Counted from the stretch's first letter, positions 35,916-49,639 are shown. The stretch: DNA of 64,000 bases from Desulfatiglans anilini DSM 4660 (GCF_000422285.1 NZ_AULM01000014.1:1-64000); one strand, 5' to 3'. Notes: generated by a model from the sequence alone, not told the origin. A program made the numbers and translations.

Positions 35916-36881
35916 ATGAAAAAAACGGGTTTCCTCTATGACGAGCGCTTTCTGCTCCACCGCACGGGCCCTTTCCACCCGGAGGCACCGGAGCGTCTGG
36001 AGGTGATCCACAGGGCGGCGAGGCAAAACGGACTGCTCGGGCGGCTCGTGCCGATCGCCGCCGTCGCCGCCGATCCGCAGCGGGTGGAGGCCGTCCACAG
36101 CATCGCCCACATCCGCCGCTTCGAGGAAATCTGCCTGATGGGGCGCTCAGAGATGGACCACCCCGACAACCAGATCTGCGAGGAGACCTTCGCCACCGCC
36201 ATGCTTGCCGTCGGCGGGGTGCTCGAGGCCGTGCGGATGGTCATGGAAAGGGAGGTCGACAACGCCTTCTGCGCGATCCGGCCACCGGGCCATCACGCCG
36301 AGGAAGACCGGGCGATGGGCTTCTGCTTCCTGAACAATATCGCCATCGCCGCCCGATATCTCCAGACGGCGTGGGGCCTCCAGCGGATCGGCATCGTCGA
36401 TTTCGACGTCCACCACGGCAACGGGACGCAGCACATCTTCGAGAAGGACCCCGGCGTCTTCTTCTACTCCATCCACGAACACCCGACCTTCGCTTATCCC
36501 GGCACGGGCCGCGAGTTCGAGAGGGGGACCGGACCGGGCCTGGGCTTCACCCTGAACTCGCCGATCCTCCCCGGAGAAGGGGATGCCGCCTACCGGCACG
36601 CCTTCGAAAAGGATCTCATCCCGGCCTTCGACCAGTTCGAGCCGGAGTTCATCCTGGTGTCCACCGGCTTCGACGCCCATGCGGAGGACGACATGTCCAA
36701 CATCCAGCTGTCGACCGCAGGATTTTCATGGGTGATGGAAAAAATCACGGACCTGGCCGAACGGCACGCCGGCGGGAGGCTGGTCTCGGTCCTCGAGGGC
36801 GGGTATTGCCTGGAGCGTCTGCCGGAGCTGACCCGCAATCACCTCGGGATCCTCCTCGGGCTTGACCGGCCAGGCGGCTGA
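35916..36881 (+). CDS. Histone-deacetylase-family protein, AcuC-like
   Basis: A 321-aa zinc amidohydrolase of the HDAC fold. Charge-relay GHH is at 125-127 (RPPGHHAEEDRAMGFCFLNN). Zinc ligands are Asp164 and His166 (VDFDVHHGNGTQ), with a third Asp in STGFDAHAEDD. In Bacillus, AcuC removes acetyl groups from acetyl-CoA synthetase; the position here, right after a PrpE-like synthetase and close to acs, supports the same role. Acetylpolyamine hydrolysis is the main alternative. Confidence 0.88.
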   Translation: MKKTGFLYDERFLLHRTGPFHPEAPERLEVIHRAARQNGLLGRLVPIAAVAADPQRVEAVHSIAHIRRFEEICLMGRSEMDHPDNQICEETFATAMLAVGGVLEAVRMVMEREVDNAFCAIRPPGHHAEEDRAMGFCFLNNIAIAARYLQTAWGLQRIGIVDFDVHHGNGTQHIFEKDPGVFFYSIHEHPTFAYPGTGREFERGTGPGLGFTLNSPILPGEGDAAYRHAFEKDLIPAFDQFEPEFILVSTGFDAHAEDDMSNIQLSTAGFSWVMEKITDLAERHAGGRLVSVLEGGYCLERLPELTRNHLGILLGLDRPGG

Positions 36882-37184
36882 GGCGCCTCCGGAAACGTGC
36901 AGGCGCCAAAGGCAGGAATGCATCGAATTTGAATCAGCCGTTTCTTCACGGGACCAGAAGTGTTTCCAGTGTTTTCAGGGATTCCAAACGCAGAGGCGAG
37001 CCCCAGGTCAGATTCGGCGGTCCCCTGAATGATTGAATGTTCGGGACGGCATCCCCGAAGCGGAACGACGGACTTGGGCTTGACGGACGCCCCGTCGCGG
37101 CAGCGGCGTCCCTTTCGGGGGGCCGGGAGGGATCCACGGGGATATGGCCGGGGCGTCCAACCCCGCGAGGAGAAGGGAGAACGC
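36882..37184. other. Spacer between acuC-like and acuB-like genes
   Basis: About 300 bp with no gene, no repeat of the window's main family, and no promoter or terminator I can support. The ribosome site of the next gene (AAGGGAG) is at its end. Confidence 0.4.
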
Positions 37185-37862
37185 ATGTTCATCGAACGGT
37201 CCATGACCCGCAAGGTCGTTACCATCGGCCCGGAGGCCGGCCTGCTCGAGGCCCGGGAAGCCATGAAGACGCACGGGATCCCCTCGCTTCCCGTGGTGGG
37301 GGAGGACGGGGTCCTGCTCGGCATCGTGACCGACCGCGACCTTCGGAGCGCCCTCCCGTCGGGGCTCCTGACGCCGGAGGAGGCCCGGAGGGAACACGAG
37401 CGGATGGCAGCGGTCCAGGTGAAGGATCTGATGACCAGGGACCCTGTGACCGTCGCCCCCGTGCACACTCTCCAGGACGCGCTGATCCTGATCCTGAGGG
37501 CCCATGTGGGCACCCTGCCGGTCGTCGACGAACACCGCAGGGTCATCGGGATCATCTCCCTCAGAGACATGCTGCGGGCCTTCGAGGAGGTCCTGGGGCT
37601 CAACGAGCCCGGGACGCTCCTGTGCGTTCTGGCCGACGAACACCCCGGTCAGATGAAGCGGATCGTGGACGCCGTCACCGAAGAGGGCATCCGCCTCGGC
37701 AGCGTCCTGGTGGCGCGGGATTGGGAGCGCGACAAACGAGCCTTTTTCCCCTATCTCTTCACCAACAACACCATCCGCATCAAGCGGCGGCTAGAGGCCC
37801 TGGGCTTCACGCTCCTCAACCCGCTCGACTGGTATCTGAAGCCGTTCCGCGCCGGACCATGA
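37185..37862 (+). CDS. CBS-ACT domain protein, AcuB-like
   Basis: A 225-aa protein with two CBS domains (about 1-60, MTRKVVTIGPEAGLLEA; about 78-135, VKDLMTRDPVTVAPVHTL) and a C-terminal ACT-like segment (TLLCVLADEHPGQMKRIVDA), the AcuB arrangement. It should sense an adenine nucleotide or metabolite. In Bacillus acuB and acuC belong to one acetoin/acetate operon; here the genes are also adjacent though 303 bp apart. It is convergent with gltD over 9 bp. Confidence 0.8.
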   Translation: MFIERSMTRKVVTIGPEAGLLEAREAMKTHGIPSLPVVGEDGVLLGIVTDRDLRSALPSGLLTPEEARREHERMAAVQVKDLMTRDPVTVAPVHTLQDALILILRAHVGTLPVVDEHRRVIGIISLRDMLRAFEEVLGLNEPGTLLCVLADEHPGQMKRIVDAVTEEGIRLGSVLVARDWERDKRAFFPYLFTNNTIRIKRRLEALGFTLLNPLDWYLKPFRAGP

Positions 37863-37871
37863 AGATGGGGC

Positions 37872-39300
37872 TCAACACCCGCACCGCTTCAAGTAGGCCA
37901 TGATCCCCTCTGCGGCCCTCCGGCCGTCGGCGATCGCCCGCACCACCAGGGACTGCCCCTGGCGCATGTCCCCCGCCACGAACAGGCCGTCGACCGAGGT
38001 CATGTGGTGCGCATCCGCGCAGACATTTCCCCGGGCATCGCGCGCAACGCCCAGTTCCTCCAGCATGCGGTTCTCCCTGGGGCCGAGAAACCCCATGGCC
38101 AGAAAGACGAGGTCCGCCTCGACCTCGAAGGCCGTACCGGGAACCTCCCGGGGAACGGGCGGGCGGCCCTCCTCCACGCTCTCCCAGACGACCTCCGCGC
38201 ACTGCAGGCCGGTCAGCACCCCGTCCCGCCCCGTGAAGGCCCGGGTCGTCACCGACCAGCGCCGCTCGCAGCCCTCCTTGTGGGCATGGCTCTCGCGCAG
38301 AATATTGGGCCACAGGGGCCAGGGGGTGGATGCCGGGCGCTCCCGCGGGGGTTTGGGCAGGATCTCGAACTGCAGCACGCTCCGGGCCCCCTGGCGGAGG
38401 GCGGTGCCGACGCAATCCGAGCCCGTGTCCCCCCCACCGATCACCACCACGCGCTTCCCCTCGGCGCGGATGCCGGCCGAGGACGGCGAAAGCTCGCCCG
38501 AGACGCGCCGGTTCTGCTCCGTCAGATAGTCCATCGCGAAATGGATCCCCTTCAAATCGCGCCCGGGCACCTTCAGATCCCTGGGGGCGCGGGCCCCGCA
38601 GGCGAGGCAGACGGCGTCGTACCGGTCCCGCAGGTAGTGGTAGGACAGATCCTCGCCGACCCGGACGCCGGGCTCGAAGACGACCCCTTCCTTTTCCATC
38701 AGCGCGATGCGCCGGTCGACGACCCACTTCTCGAGCTTGAAATCCGGGATGCCATAGCGCAGAAGACCGCCCGGCCGCCGGGCGCTGTCGAACACCGTAA
38801 CCGGGTAGCCGCTCTGGTTGAGGGTGTCGGCGACCGCCAGACCCGCCGGCCCGGCGCCGATGACCGCCACGCGCTCCCGGCGGCGGACGGGGGGATGCAG
38901 CGGATGGATCCAGTCGGCCTCGAAGCCCTTTTCGATCACCGTGAGTTCGATGTGACGGATGGCGACCGGATCCCCGCCGATCCCGGCCACGCAGGCGGCC
39001 TCGCAGGGCGCCGGACACACGCGGCCCGTGAACTCCGGGAAATTGTTCGTCGCGAGAAGGATCTCGAGCGCCTCGTGGTACAGCCCCCGGTAGACCCAAT
39101 CGTTCCACTCGGGGACGATGTTGCCGAGCGGGCACCCGAAGGCATGGCAGAAGGGGGTGCCGCAGTCCATGCAGCGCGCGGCCTGGCGCTGCACCTCTAC
39201 GTGAGAGAGCTGCTGCTCGACCGCCCGGTAGTCCCTCAACCGCTCCGCCACCGGCCGATAGCCCGGCTCCCGGCGCGGATATTCCAGAAAACCCGTTGTC

Positions 39301-39308
<8 letters not shown>
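37872..39308 (-). CDS. gltD: Glutamate synthase small subunit
   Basis: A 478-aa NADPH-oxidising subunit of glutamate synthase. The N-terminus holds two 4Fe-4S cysteine sets ([24 protein letters not shown]), then an FAD Rossmann motif ([15 protein letters not shown]) and an NAD(P)H motif ([13 protein letters not shown]). It passes electrons to GltB. The ATG overlaps the gltB stop (ATGGGTAA) with GAGGAGG upstream, so gltB-gltD is one unit. Confidence 0.95.
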
Positions 39309-43851
<4,543 letters not shown>

Positions 43852-44010
43852 CTTTTATGATCCTCTCGTCTTCGCTGGAAGGCCCCTCCGGTCTTCTTCG
43901 AGACCGGCACGGGCCACGATGATGCCCTATCCTGCCCGGTGCCGCACCACGCAGGGGGCTCCCCGCCCTCGAGGCCGGCGGTGAAGCCTTTCACCGGGAT
44001 TCCAATTCAA

Positions 44011-44055
44011 TCCCATCCGGAAATGATTTCCCGGCAAAACCCGGTTTCCAATCCA
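44011..44055 (-). repeat. Satellite repeat module in the gltB leader
   Basis: Reverse-oriented copy of the short module at 8161-8203: CCCATCCGGAAATGATTTCC then CCGG and AAACCCGGTTTCCAATCC. It lies between the sigma-54 promoter and the gltB start, so it should be transcribed in the gltB leader. Confidence 0.65.
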
Positions 44056-44078
44056 GGTTGATTCCGGAACTAAGGGTT

Positions 44079-44094
44079 AGCAACAATGGTGCCA
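44079..44094 (-). promoter_or_regulatory. Sigma-54 (-24/-12) promoter of gltBD
   Basis: On the minus strand the sequence is TGGCAC-CATTG-TTGCT, a full match to the TGGCAC-N5-TTGCW consensus. Transcription would start near 44068, giving a leader of about 215 nt before the gltB GTG. Dependence on NtrC or a similar activator is inferred. Confidence 0.75.
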
Positions 44095-44171
44095 GTCCGT
44101 CGCAGGAAATGATTCCCGTATTATCATAACCGCTTAAAACAAGCTCACTCAAAACGCTTGCCAAAAAGAAA

Positions 44172-44212
44172 ACATTTTTGTATTACGTTTCCGCCGGCCT
44201 CTACAAAAATGT
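44172..44212. promoter_or_regulatory. Inverted ACATTTTTGTA pair, possible activator site
   Basis: ACATTTTTGTA (44172-44182) and TACAAAAATGT (44202-44212) are perfect 11-bp inverted repeats 19 bp apart. They lie about 80-120 bp upstream of the gltB -24 box, a normal enhancer distance, and just upstream of the aspS promoter on the other strand. A matching AACATTTTTGTT is found upstream of glnA. Confidence 0.45.
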
Positions 44213-44258
44213 CCCATGACACCGGCGCTTCGAAAGCAGGGCTTCCCGAATGAAAAGC

Positions 44259-44287
44259 TTGATCGGCAGAGTCTGTGATAATATACT
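44259..44287 (+). promoter_or_regulatory. Sigma-70 promoter of the aspS-gatC/gatA/gatB operon
   Basis: TTGATC (44259-44264), 17 bp, then TATACT (44282-44287); a TGTGATAAT extended -10 overlaps. Transcription would begin near 44294, which rules out the in-frame ATG at 44288 and supports a start at 44360 (or GTG 44351). Confidence 0.6.
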
Positions 44288-44359
44288 ATGAAATTTCGAT
44301 CCGTCCAGAACGGATTGGGCAGGAATCCGGGAAAACGGAAAAAACGATGGGTGCGTTCG

Positions 44360-46513
44360 ATGCAATGGAAAAACAGAACCTACTGCGGTGACGTCAGCGG
44401 AAAGCAGGCCGGCGCCGCCGTCGTCCTCATGGGCTGGGTGGACGCCATTCGCGACCACGGGAACCTTCTCTTCATCCATCTGAGAGACATCCGCGGGATC
44501 GTACAGGTCGTCTTCAACCCGCAGACCGGGGCGGACCTCTACCTCGAGGCCACACGCCTCAAAGAGGAGTACGTCGTCGAGATCGAAGGCGTGGTGCACC
44601 TACGTGAGCCCGGCACCGAGAATCCGAACCTCGCGACCGGCCGGGTCGAGGTGTTCGCTTCCCGGCTCAGGCTCTTTGCGCGGTCCAGAACGCTGCCCTT
44701 TCAGATCTCCGAAAAGGCCATGGTCTTCGGGGAGGAGCTCAAGTCATCCCCTGAAAGCGTCGACGAGGAACTGCGGCTGCAGTACCGCTACCTCGACCTG
44801 CGCCGCCCGACGGTCCAGGCCCGCTTCGTCAAGCGTTATCAGATCATCCGGTCCATCCGGGATTTCCTGGACGAGCGCGGCTTCGTCGAGATCGAAACGC
44901 CCTTCCTCACCCGCAGCACACCGGAAGGCGCCCGGGATTTTCTGGTCCCGAGCCGCACCCACCAGGGGAAGTTCTACGCCCTGCCCCAGTCTCCGCAGCT
45001 CTTCAAGCAGCTCTTGATGGTCGGCGGGATGGACCGCTACTTTCAGATCGCGCGCTGCTTCCGGGACGAGGACCTCCGCCCGAACCGTCAGCCTGAATTC
45101 ACCCAGCTCGACCTCGAGGCCTCCTTCATCGATGAGGAGTTCATCTACGAGATGCTCGAGGAGCTGACCTGCCGGATCTTCGCCGTCGGCGGGATCGACC
45201 TCCCGAGGCCCTTTCCCCGCATGACCTACGCGGAGGCCATGTCGCGCTACGGGAGCGACCGTCCGGACCTCCGCTTCGACATGGCCTTCGAAGACCTGAC
45301 CGATCTCTTCGAAGGGACGGGCTACGCCATATTCCGGCGCATCCGGGATGAAGGGGGGCTGATCAAGGGCTTCTGCGTAAAAGGCGCCGCCGATCTCCTG
45401 AGCAAGAACATCCTGCAGAACGAATACGCCCTGAAGCTCGTCCCCGCCTTCGGGGGCAAGGGGATGACCTGGATGAAGGTCGCCGGCGGCCGTCTCGAAT
45501 CGAACATCGTCCAGTTCTTCAGCCCGGAGGAGCAGGCCGGGCTGGTCGCCCGCTTCCAGGCAGGCGAGGGCGACGTCCTGATGCTCATCGCCGACACGGA
45601 TCGGGACCTGGCCCACAAGGTCCTCGCCTCGCTGAGGCTCCACGTCGCCCAGCGGCTCGACCGGATCCCCCAGGACCGCTTCCGACCCCTGTGGGTGACT
45701 GACTTCCCACTCTTCGAATGGAAGGAGGGGCGGCTCAGTTCGCAGCACCACCCGTTCACCATGCCTGACCGGACCGAGTTCGACCCCCGCGACGTCGAGG
45801 GCTGCCTGCAGCTCAACTCGCGGGCCTATGACCTTGTCATGAACGGCGAGGAACTGGGGGGCGGCAGCATCCGCATCCACGACATGGCGGTGCAGCGGAA
45901 GATCTTCGAGGCCCTCGAGCTGAGCCCCGAAGAGGCGGAAGGGAAGTTCGGCTTCTTCCTGAACGCGCTCGAGTTCGGCGCGCCGCCCCACGCGGGGCTC
46001 GCGCTCGGCCTCGACCGGGTGATCGCCATGATCCTCAAGGAGCCCAACATCCGGGAGATCATCGCCTTCCCCAAGAACCGCAGCGCCTTCTGCCCGTTGA
46101 CGCGCGCACCGGCCGGCGTCGATCCCCTGCAGCTGGAGGAGCTCGGCATCGGCCTCACAGGCGCCGGCGGCGACACCAAGGATTCCACCGCCGCCCGGCC
46201 GTCGAAGGCGGCCGTCCGCAGCGAGCGGATCAGCGCGGCGGAGGTCCGGCACGTGGCCCGTCTGGCGCGCCTCAGGATCGACGACACGGAGGTCCGGGCC
46301 TTCCAGAAAGACCTGAACGCGGTCCTCGAGCACTTCGAGGCCCTTCAGGAGCTCGATACCCGGGACGTCGAGCCGATGAGCCACGTCCTCGATCTCAAAA
46401 ACGTCTGGAGGGAAGACGTCCCGCGGGAAGGCAAAGAGATCGAACCGCTCCTCCAAAACGCGCCCATGCGCGAGGCGGACTACTTCAAGGTCCCGAAGAT
46501 CCTGGAAGGCTGA
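44360..46513 (+). CDS. aspS-gatC: Aspartyl-tRNA synthetase fused to amidotransferase subunit GatC
   Basis: A 717-aa fusion. Residues 1 to about 600 are a complete bacterial AspRS: OB-fold anticodon domain, class II motif 2 (FRDEDLRPNRQPEFTQLD), GAD insertion (about 290-430) and motif 3 (GLALGLDRVIAMI), ending VDPLQLEELGIGL. A linker (about 601-621) leads into a full GatC (about 622-717: ISAAEVRHVARLARL, DLNAVLEHFEALQELDT, and ADYFKVPKILEG). No ATG, GTG or TTG codon occurs in frame in the linker, so GatC is not made separately by a normal start. His33 and Gly85 match the positions that mark non-discriminating AspRS, which charges both tRNA-Asp and tRNA-Asn. gatA follows after 3 bp. Confidence 0.93.
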   Translation: MQWKNRTYCGDVSGKQAGAAVVLMGWVDAIRDHGNLLFIHLRDIRGIVQVVFNPQTGADLYLEATRLKEEYVVEIEGVVHLREPGTENPNLATGRVEVFASRLRLFARSRTLPFQISEKAMVFGEELKSSPESVDEELRLQYRYLDLRRPTVQARFVKRYQIIRSIRDFLDERGFVEIETPFLTRSTPEGARDFLVPSRTHQGKFYALPQSPQLFKQLLMVGGMDRYFQIARCFRDEDLRPNRQPEFTQLDLEASFIDEEFIYEMLEELTCRIFAVGGIDLPRPFPRMTYAEAMSRYGSDRPDLRFDMAFEDLTDLFEGTGYAIFRRIRDEGGLIKGFCVKGAADLLSKNILQNEYALKLVPAFGGKGMTWMKVAGGRLESNIVQFFSPEEQAGLVARFQAGEGDVLMLIADTDRDLAHKVLASLRLHVAQRLDRIPQDRFRPLWVTDFPLFEWKEGRLSSQHHPFTMPDRTEFDPRDVEGCLQLNSRAYDLVMNGEELGGGSIRIHDMAVQRKIFEALELSPEEAEGKFGFFLNALEFGAPPHAGLALGLDRVIAMILKEPNIREIIAFPKNRSAFCPLTRAPAGVDPLQLEELGIGLTGAGGDTKDSTAARPSKAAVRSERISAAEVRHVARLARLRIDDTEVRAFQKDLNAVLEHFEALQELDTRDVEPMSHVLDLKNVWREDVPREGKEIEPLLQNAPMREADYFKVPKILEG

Positions 46514-46516
46514 CCG

Positions 46517-47956
46517 ATGGAACTATGCGATCACAGTGCGGTTGAACTGGCCCGCATGTTGAGGGCGGGCGAAACGACCTCCGTCGAGGTCACCCGCTCC
46601 GTGCTTCAGAGAATCGACGAGCGGGAAGCGGAGATCAACGCCTATATCACCGTCGACCGTGAAGGCGCGCTTCGGCAGGCGCAGGCGGCGGACGAGCGCT
46701 TCCGGGGCGGGGGGCGGATCCCGGCGTTGAACGGGATCCCTCTGGCGGTCAAGGACATCCTCTGCACCCGCGGCATACGCACCACCTGCGCTTCCAGGAT
46801 CCTGCAGGCCTTCAAGGCCACCTATGACGCGACCGCCTTCCGCAGGATCATGGACGAGGGCGCCGTCCTCATCGGCAAGACCAACCTGGACGAGTTCGGG
46901 ATGGGGTCGTCGACCGAAAACAGCGTCTTCGGACCGACGCGCAACCCGGTCGACACGGGTCTCGTAGCCGGCGGGTCGAGCGGCGGATCGGCGGCGGCAG
47001 TGGCCGCCGGCGAGGCCGTCATCGCCCTCGGCACCGACACGGGGGGCTCCATCCGCCTGCCCGGGGCCTTCTGCGGCTGCGTCGGAATCAAGCCCACCTA
47101 CGGCCGCGTCTCCCGCTTCGGCCTCATCGCCTATGCCTCGTCCCTCGATCAGGTGGGGGCGCTCGCACGGACCGTCGAAGACACGGCCTTCTTCTTGAAT
47201 GCGATCGCCGGGCACGACCCCCTGGACACCACGAGCGCCGCCCTCCCCGTACCCGATTTCACGGCAGGGCTGGGAACGGGTGTAGACGGACTGCGCATCG
47301 GCCTCCCGCGCGAATACTTCGTCGAGGGGCTCGATCCACGTATCCGGGAGTGCGTCCTCGGGGCCGCCTCCCTGCTCGAGCGAAACGGCGCCCGCATCGT
47401 GGAGGTCAGCCTCCCCCACGCCCGCTACGCCATCAGCGCCTATTACCTCATCGCCACGGCGGAGGCGAGCAGCAACCTCGCCCGCTACGACGGGGTCAAG
47501 TACGGCTTCCGCTCCGAGGAGGAAACGGACCTTCTCGGGATGTACGCGGCCACCCGCAGCCAGGGGTTCGGGAGCGAGGTCAAGCGGCGGATCATGCTCG
47601 GCACCTATGTCCTTTCGGCCGGCTACTACGATGCCTATTACCGTAAGGCGCAGGAGGCGCGCACCCTTATCAAGCAGGATTTCGACGCGGCCTTCGAAGG
47701 GGTCGACTGCATGCTGGCACCGGTCTCCCCTTGCCTGCCCTTCAAACTGGGGGAAAAGCTCGACGATCCCCTCCAGATGTACCTGGTGGATATCTACACG
47801 GTGTCGCTCAACCTCTCGGGCCTGCCCGGGATGAGCATCCCCTGTGGGAGGGTGAACGGACTCCCCGTCGGGCTGCAGATCATCGGCAGGGCCTTCGACG
47901 AGGCGACCATCCTCCGCCTCGGGCATGCCTGCGAAACGCTCTTGGGACGGATCTGA
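46517..47956 (+). CDS. gatA: Asp/Glu-tRNA amidotransferase subunit A
   Basis: A 479-aa amidase subunit that frees ammonia from glutamine or asparagine for amidation of misacylated Asp-tRNA-Asn or Glu-tRNA-Gln. The Ser-cisSer-Lys triad is visible: Lys in PLAVKDILCTRG, and serines in GGSSGGSAAAVAAGEAVIAL and GTDTGGSIRLP. It starts 3 bp after the AspRS-GatC stop and ends 2 bp before gatB, so the three genes are translated as a tight operon. Confidence 0.97.
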   Translation: MELCDHSAVELARMLRAGETTSVEVTRSVLQRIDEREAEINAYITVDREGALRQAQAADERFRGGGRIPALNGIPLAVKDILCTRGIRTTCASRILQAFKATYDATAFRRIMDEGAVLIGKTNLDEFGMGSSTENSVFGPTRNPVDTGLVAGGSSGGSAAAVAAGEAVIALGTDTGGSIRLPGAFCGCVGIKPTYGRVSRFGLIAYASSLDQVGALARTVEDTAFFLNAIAGHDPLDTTSAALPVPDFTAGLGTGVDGLRIGLPREYFVEGLDPRIRECVLGAASLLERNGARIVEVSLPHARYAISAYYLIATAEASSNLARYDGVKYGFRSEEETDLLGMYAATRSQGFGSEVKRRIMLGTYVLSAGYYDAYYRKAQEARTLIKQDFDAAFEGVDCMLAPVSPCLPFKLGEKLDDPLQMYLVDIYTVSLNLSGLPGMSIPCGRVNGLPVGLQIIGRAFDEATILRLGHACETLLGRI

Positions 47957-47958
47957 TC

Positions 47959-49413
47959 ATGGAATTCGAGACCATCATCTGTTTTGAAACGCACGTCGAA
48001 CTGAAGACCGAGACGAAGCTCTTCTGCGACTGCCCGGTCCGGTACGACGCCGCCCCGAACCACTGCAGCTGCCCGGTCTGCACCGGCCAACCAGGTGCGC
48101 TCCCGGTCCTGAACCGGCGGGCCGTGGAATTCGCAATCCGGGCCGGCGTCGCCCTGGGGTGCGCCATCAACCGGCGCTCGCGCTTCGCCCGCAAGAACTA
48201 CTTCTACCCGGACCTGCCCAAAGGCTACCAGATCTCCCAATACGAAAGGCCCTTCTGTGAAGACGGGACCCTCGAGATCATCGGGGACGACGGTGAACCC
48301 TATCCCGTGGGGATCAAACGCATCCACCTCGAAGAGGACGCCGGGAAGCTGGTTCACTCGTCGGATTCATTCGAGGCGGCGGATTTCAGCCTCGTGGACT
48401 ACAACCGCTCGAGCGTGCCGCTCCTCGAGATCGTCGGGGACCACGAGCGCAACCCCCTGCGCTCGATCCCGGAGGCGCGGCAGTACCTCGAGAAGCTGCG
48501 CCAGGTCCTGCGCTATATCGGCATCAGCGACTGCAGCATGGAAAAGGGCCAGCTGCGCTGCGACGTGAACGTCTCCCTGCGGAGGAAAGGCCAGCCGCAC
48601 TTCGGCAACCGCACGGAGGTCAAGAACATGTCCTCCTTCCGCTTCATCGCCGACGCCCTCCAGTACGAGATCCGGCGGCAGGCGGAGATCCTGCGCTCGG
48701 GCGGCGCGGTCGACCAGGAGACCCGTCTCTTCGACGAGCAGAAAGGGATCACCCTCCCCATGCGCAGCAAGGAAGACGCGCCAGACTACCGCTACTTCCC
48801 GGACCCGGACCTCGTCGAGGTGGAGATCGATGACGCGTTCCTCGAAGGTGTCCGCCGTGCCTTGCCGGAGCTCCCCGACCGGAAGATCGAACGGGTGATC
48901 GCGGAATACGGGATCGCCCGCAAGGATGCGCTGATCCTCACCCGGGAGCGTGCCGTCTGCGACTACTTCGAGCGTTCCGCCGCCCGCTGCGCGGACGCCA
49001 GGCGCCTCGGGGCCTGGCTGATCAAGGAGCTCTTCAGGCTGCTGAACGACGCCTCTGTGCCCATCGAGGCCTGCCCGGTGCCGGACGCGGCCTTTGCCGA
49101 GCTCATCGACCTGATCGCGGAGGGTACGATCACGGACGCGATCGGCCGCACGGTCCTCGAGGAGATGTTCGCCACCTCCCGAAGACCCGGCGAGATCATC
49201 GCCGCCCGGAACCTCCAGCCGATCCAGGACGAAGACGCCCTCTCGGACATTTTGAACGAGGTCCTGAAGGAGAACCCGGACATCGTGGATCAGATCCTGC
49301 GCGGCAACCGCAAGCCCATGGATTTCCTCATCGGACAGGTCATGCGCAAGACCCGCGGAAAAGCGGATGCCCGAAAGGTCAAAGGCCTCCTGGAGGAGAA
49401 ATTCGCGCCCTGA
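47959..49413 (+). CDS. gatB: Asp/Glu-tRNA amidotransferase subunit B
   Basis: A 484-aa subunit that phosphorylates the misacylated tRNA and amidates it. It begins FETIICFETHVELKTETKLF; the zinc cysteines are in FCDCP and CSCPVC; then KNYFYPDLPKGYQISQYE and LEEDAGKLVH. The C-terminal tail domain (Yqey-like, ending GKADARKVKGLLEEKF) is present. The ATG follows the gatA stop by 2 bp. The operon ends at the terminator at 49597-49639. Confidence 0.97.
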   Translation: MEFETIICFETHVELKTETKLFCDCPVRYDAAPNHCSCPVCTGQPGALPVLNRRAVEFAIRAGVALGCAINRRSRFARKNYFYPDLPKGYQISQYERPFCEDGTLEIIGDDGEPYPVGIKRIHLEEDAGKLVHSSDSFEAADFSLVDYNRSSVPLLEIVGDHERNPLRSIPEARQYLEKLRQVLRYIGISDCSMEKGQLRCDVNVSLRRKGQPHFGNRTEVKNMSSFRFIADALQYEIRRQAEILRSGGAVDQETRLFDEQKGITLPMRSKEDAPDYRYFPDPDLVEVEIDDAFLEGVRRALPELPDRKIERVIAEYGIARKDALILTRERAVCDYFERSAARCADARRLGAWLIKELFRLLNDASVPIEACPVPDAAFAELIDLIAEGTITDAIGRTVLEEMFATSRRPGEIIAARNLQPIQDEDALSDILNEVLKENPDIVDQILRGNRKPMDFLIGQVMRKTRGKADARKVKGLLEEKFAP

Positions 49414-49596
49414 AAACCCGCCCGGTTTTCGCGTATTGCACCAGACCTGGATAAATCCAAGACATCGAGCAGCGCCACGCAAACCGCTCGGCCCATCCGG
49501 CAGCCGCCCCTTTGCAGGGGCGCCAACCCCCGAAACATGAAACCGAACTGCCCGCAGAGGACCCACTTGTCCAGGGACAAGTCCGCAACGACCCCG

Positions 49597-49639
49597 AAAA
49601 AAAGCCTCCCTGGTCGAAACGACCGGAGAGGCCTTTTTC
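49597..49639. terminator. Bidirectional rho-independent terminator
   Basis: A-tract, then GCCTCCCTGGTCG-AAA-CGACCGGAGAGGC (13-bp stem with two non-canonical pairs) and TTTTT. It is flanked by A-rich and T-rich tracts, so it can end gatB (+) and glnA (-) transcripts, which converge here. A second short stem, ACTTGTCC/GGACAAGT, lies at 49564-49581. Confidence 0.8.

Noticed and set aside
44288-44359. ATG 44288 as the start of AspRS-GatC
   Set aside because: It overlaps the predicted -10 box and has no ribosome site; the AspRS N-terminus aligns with ATG 44360.
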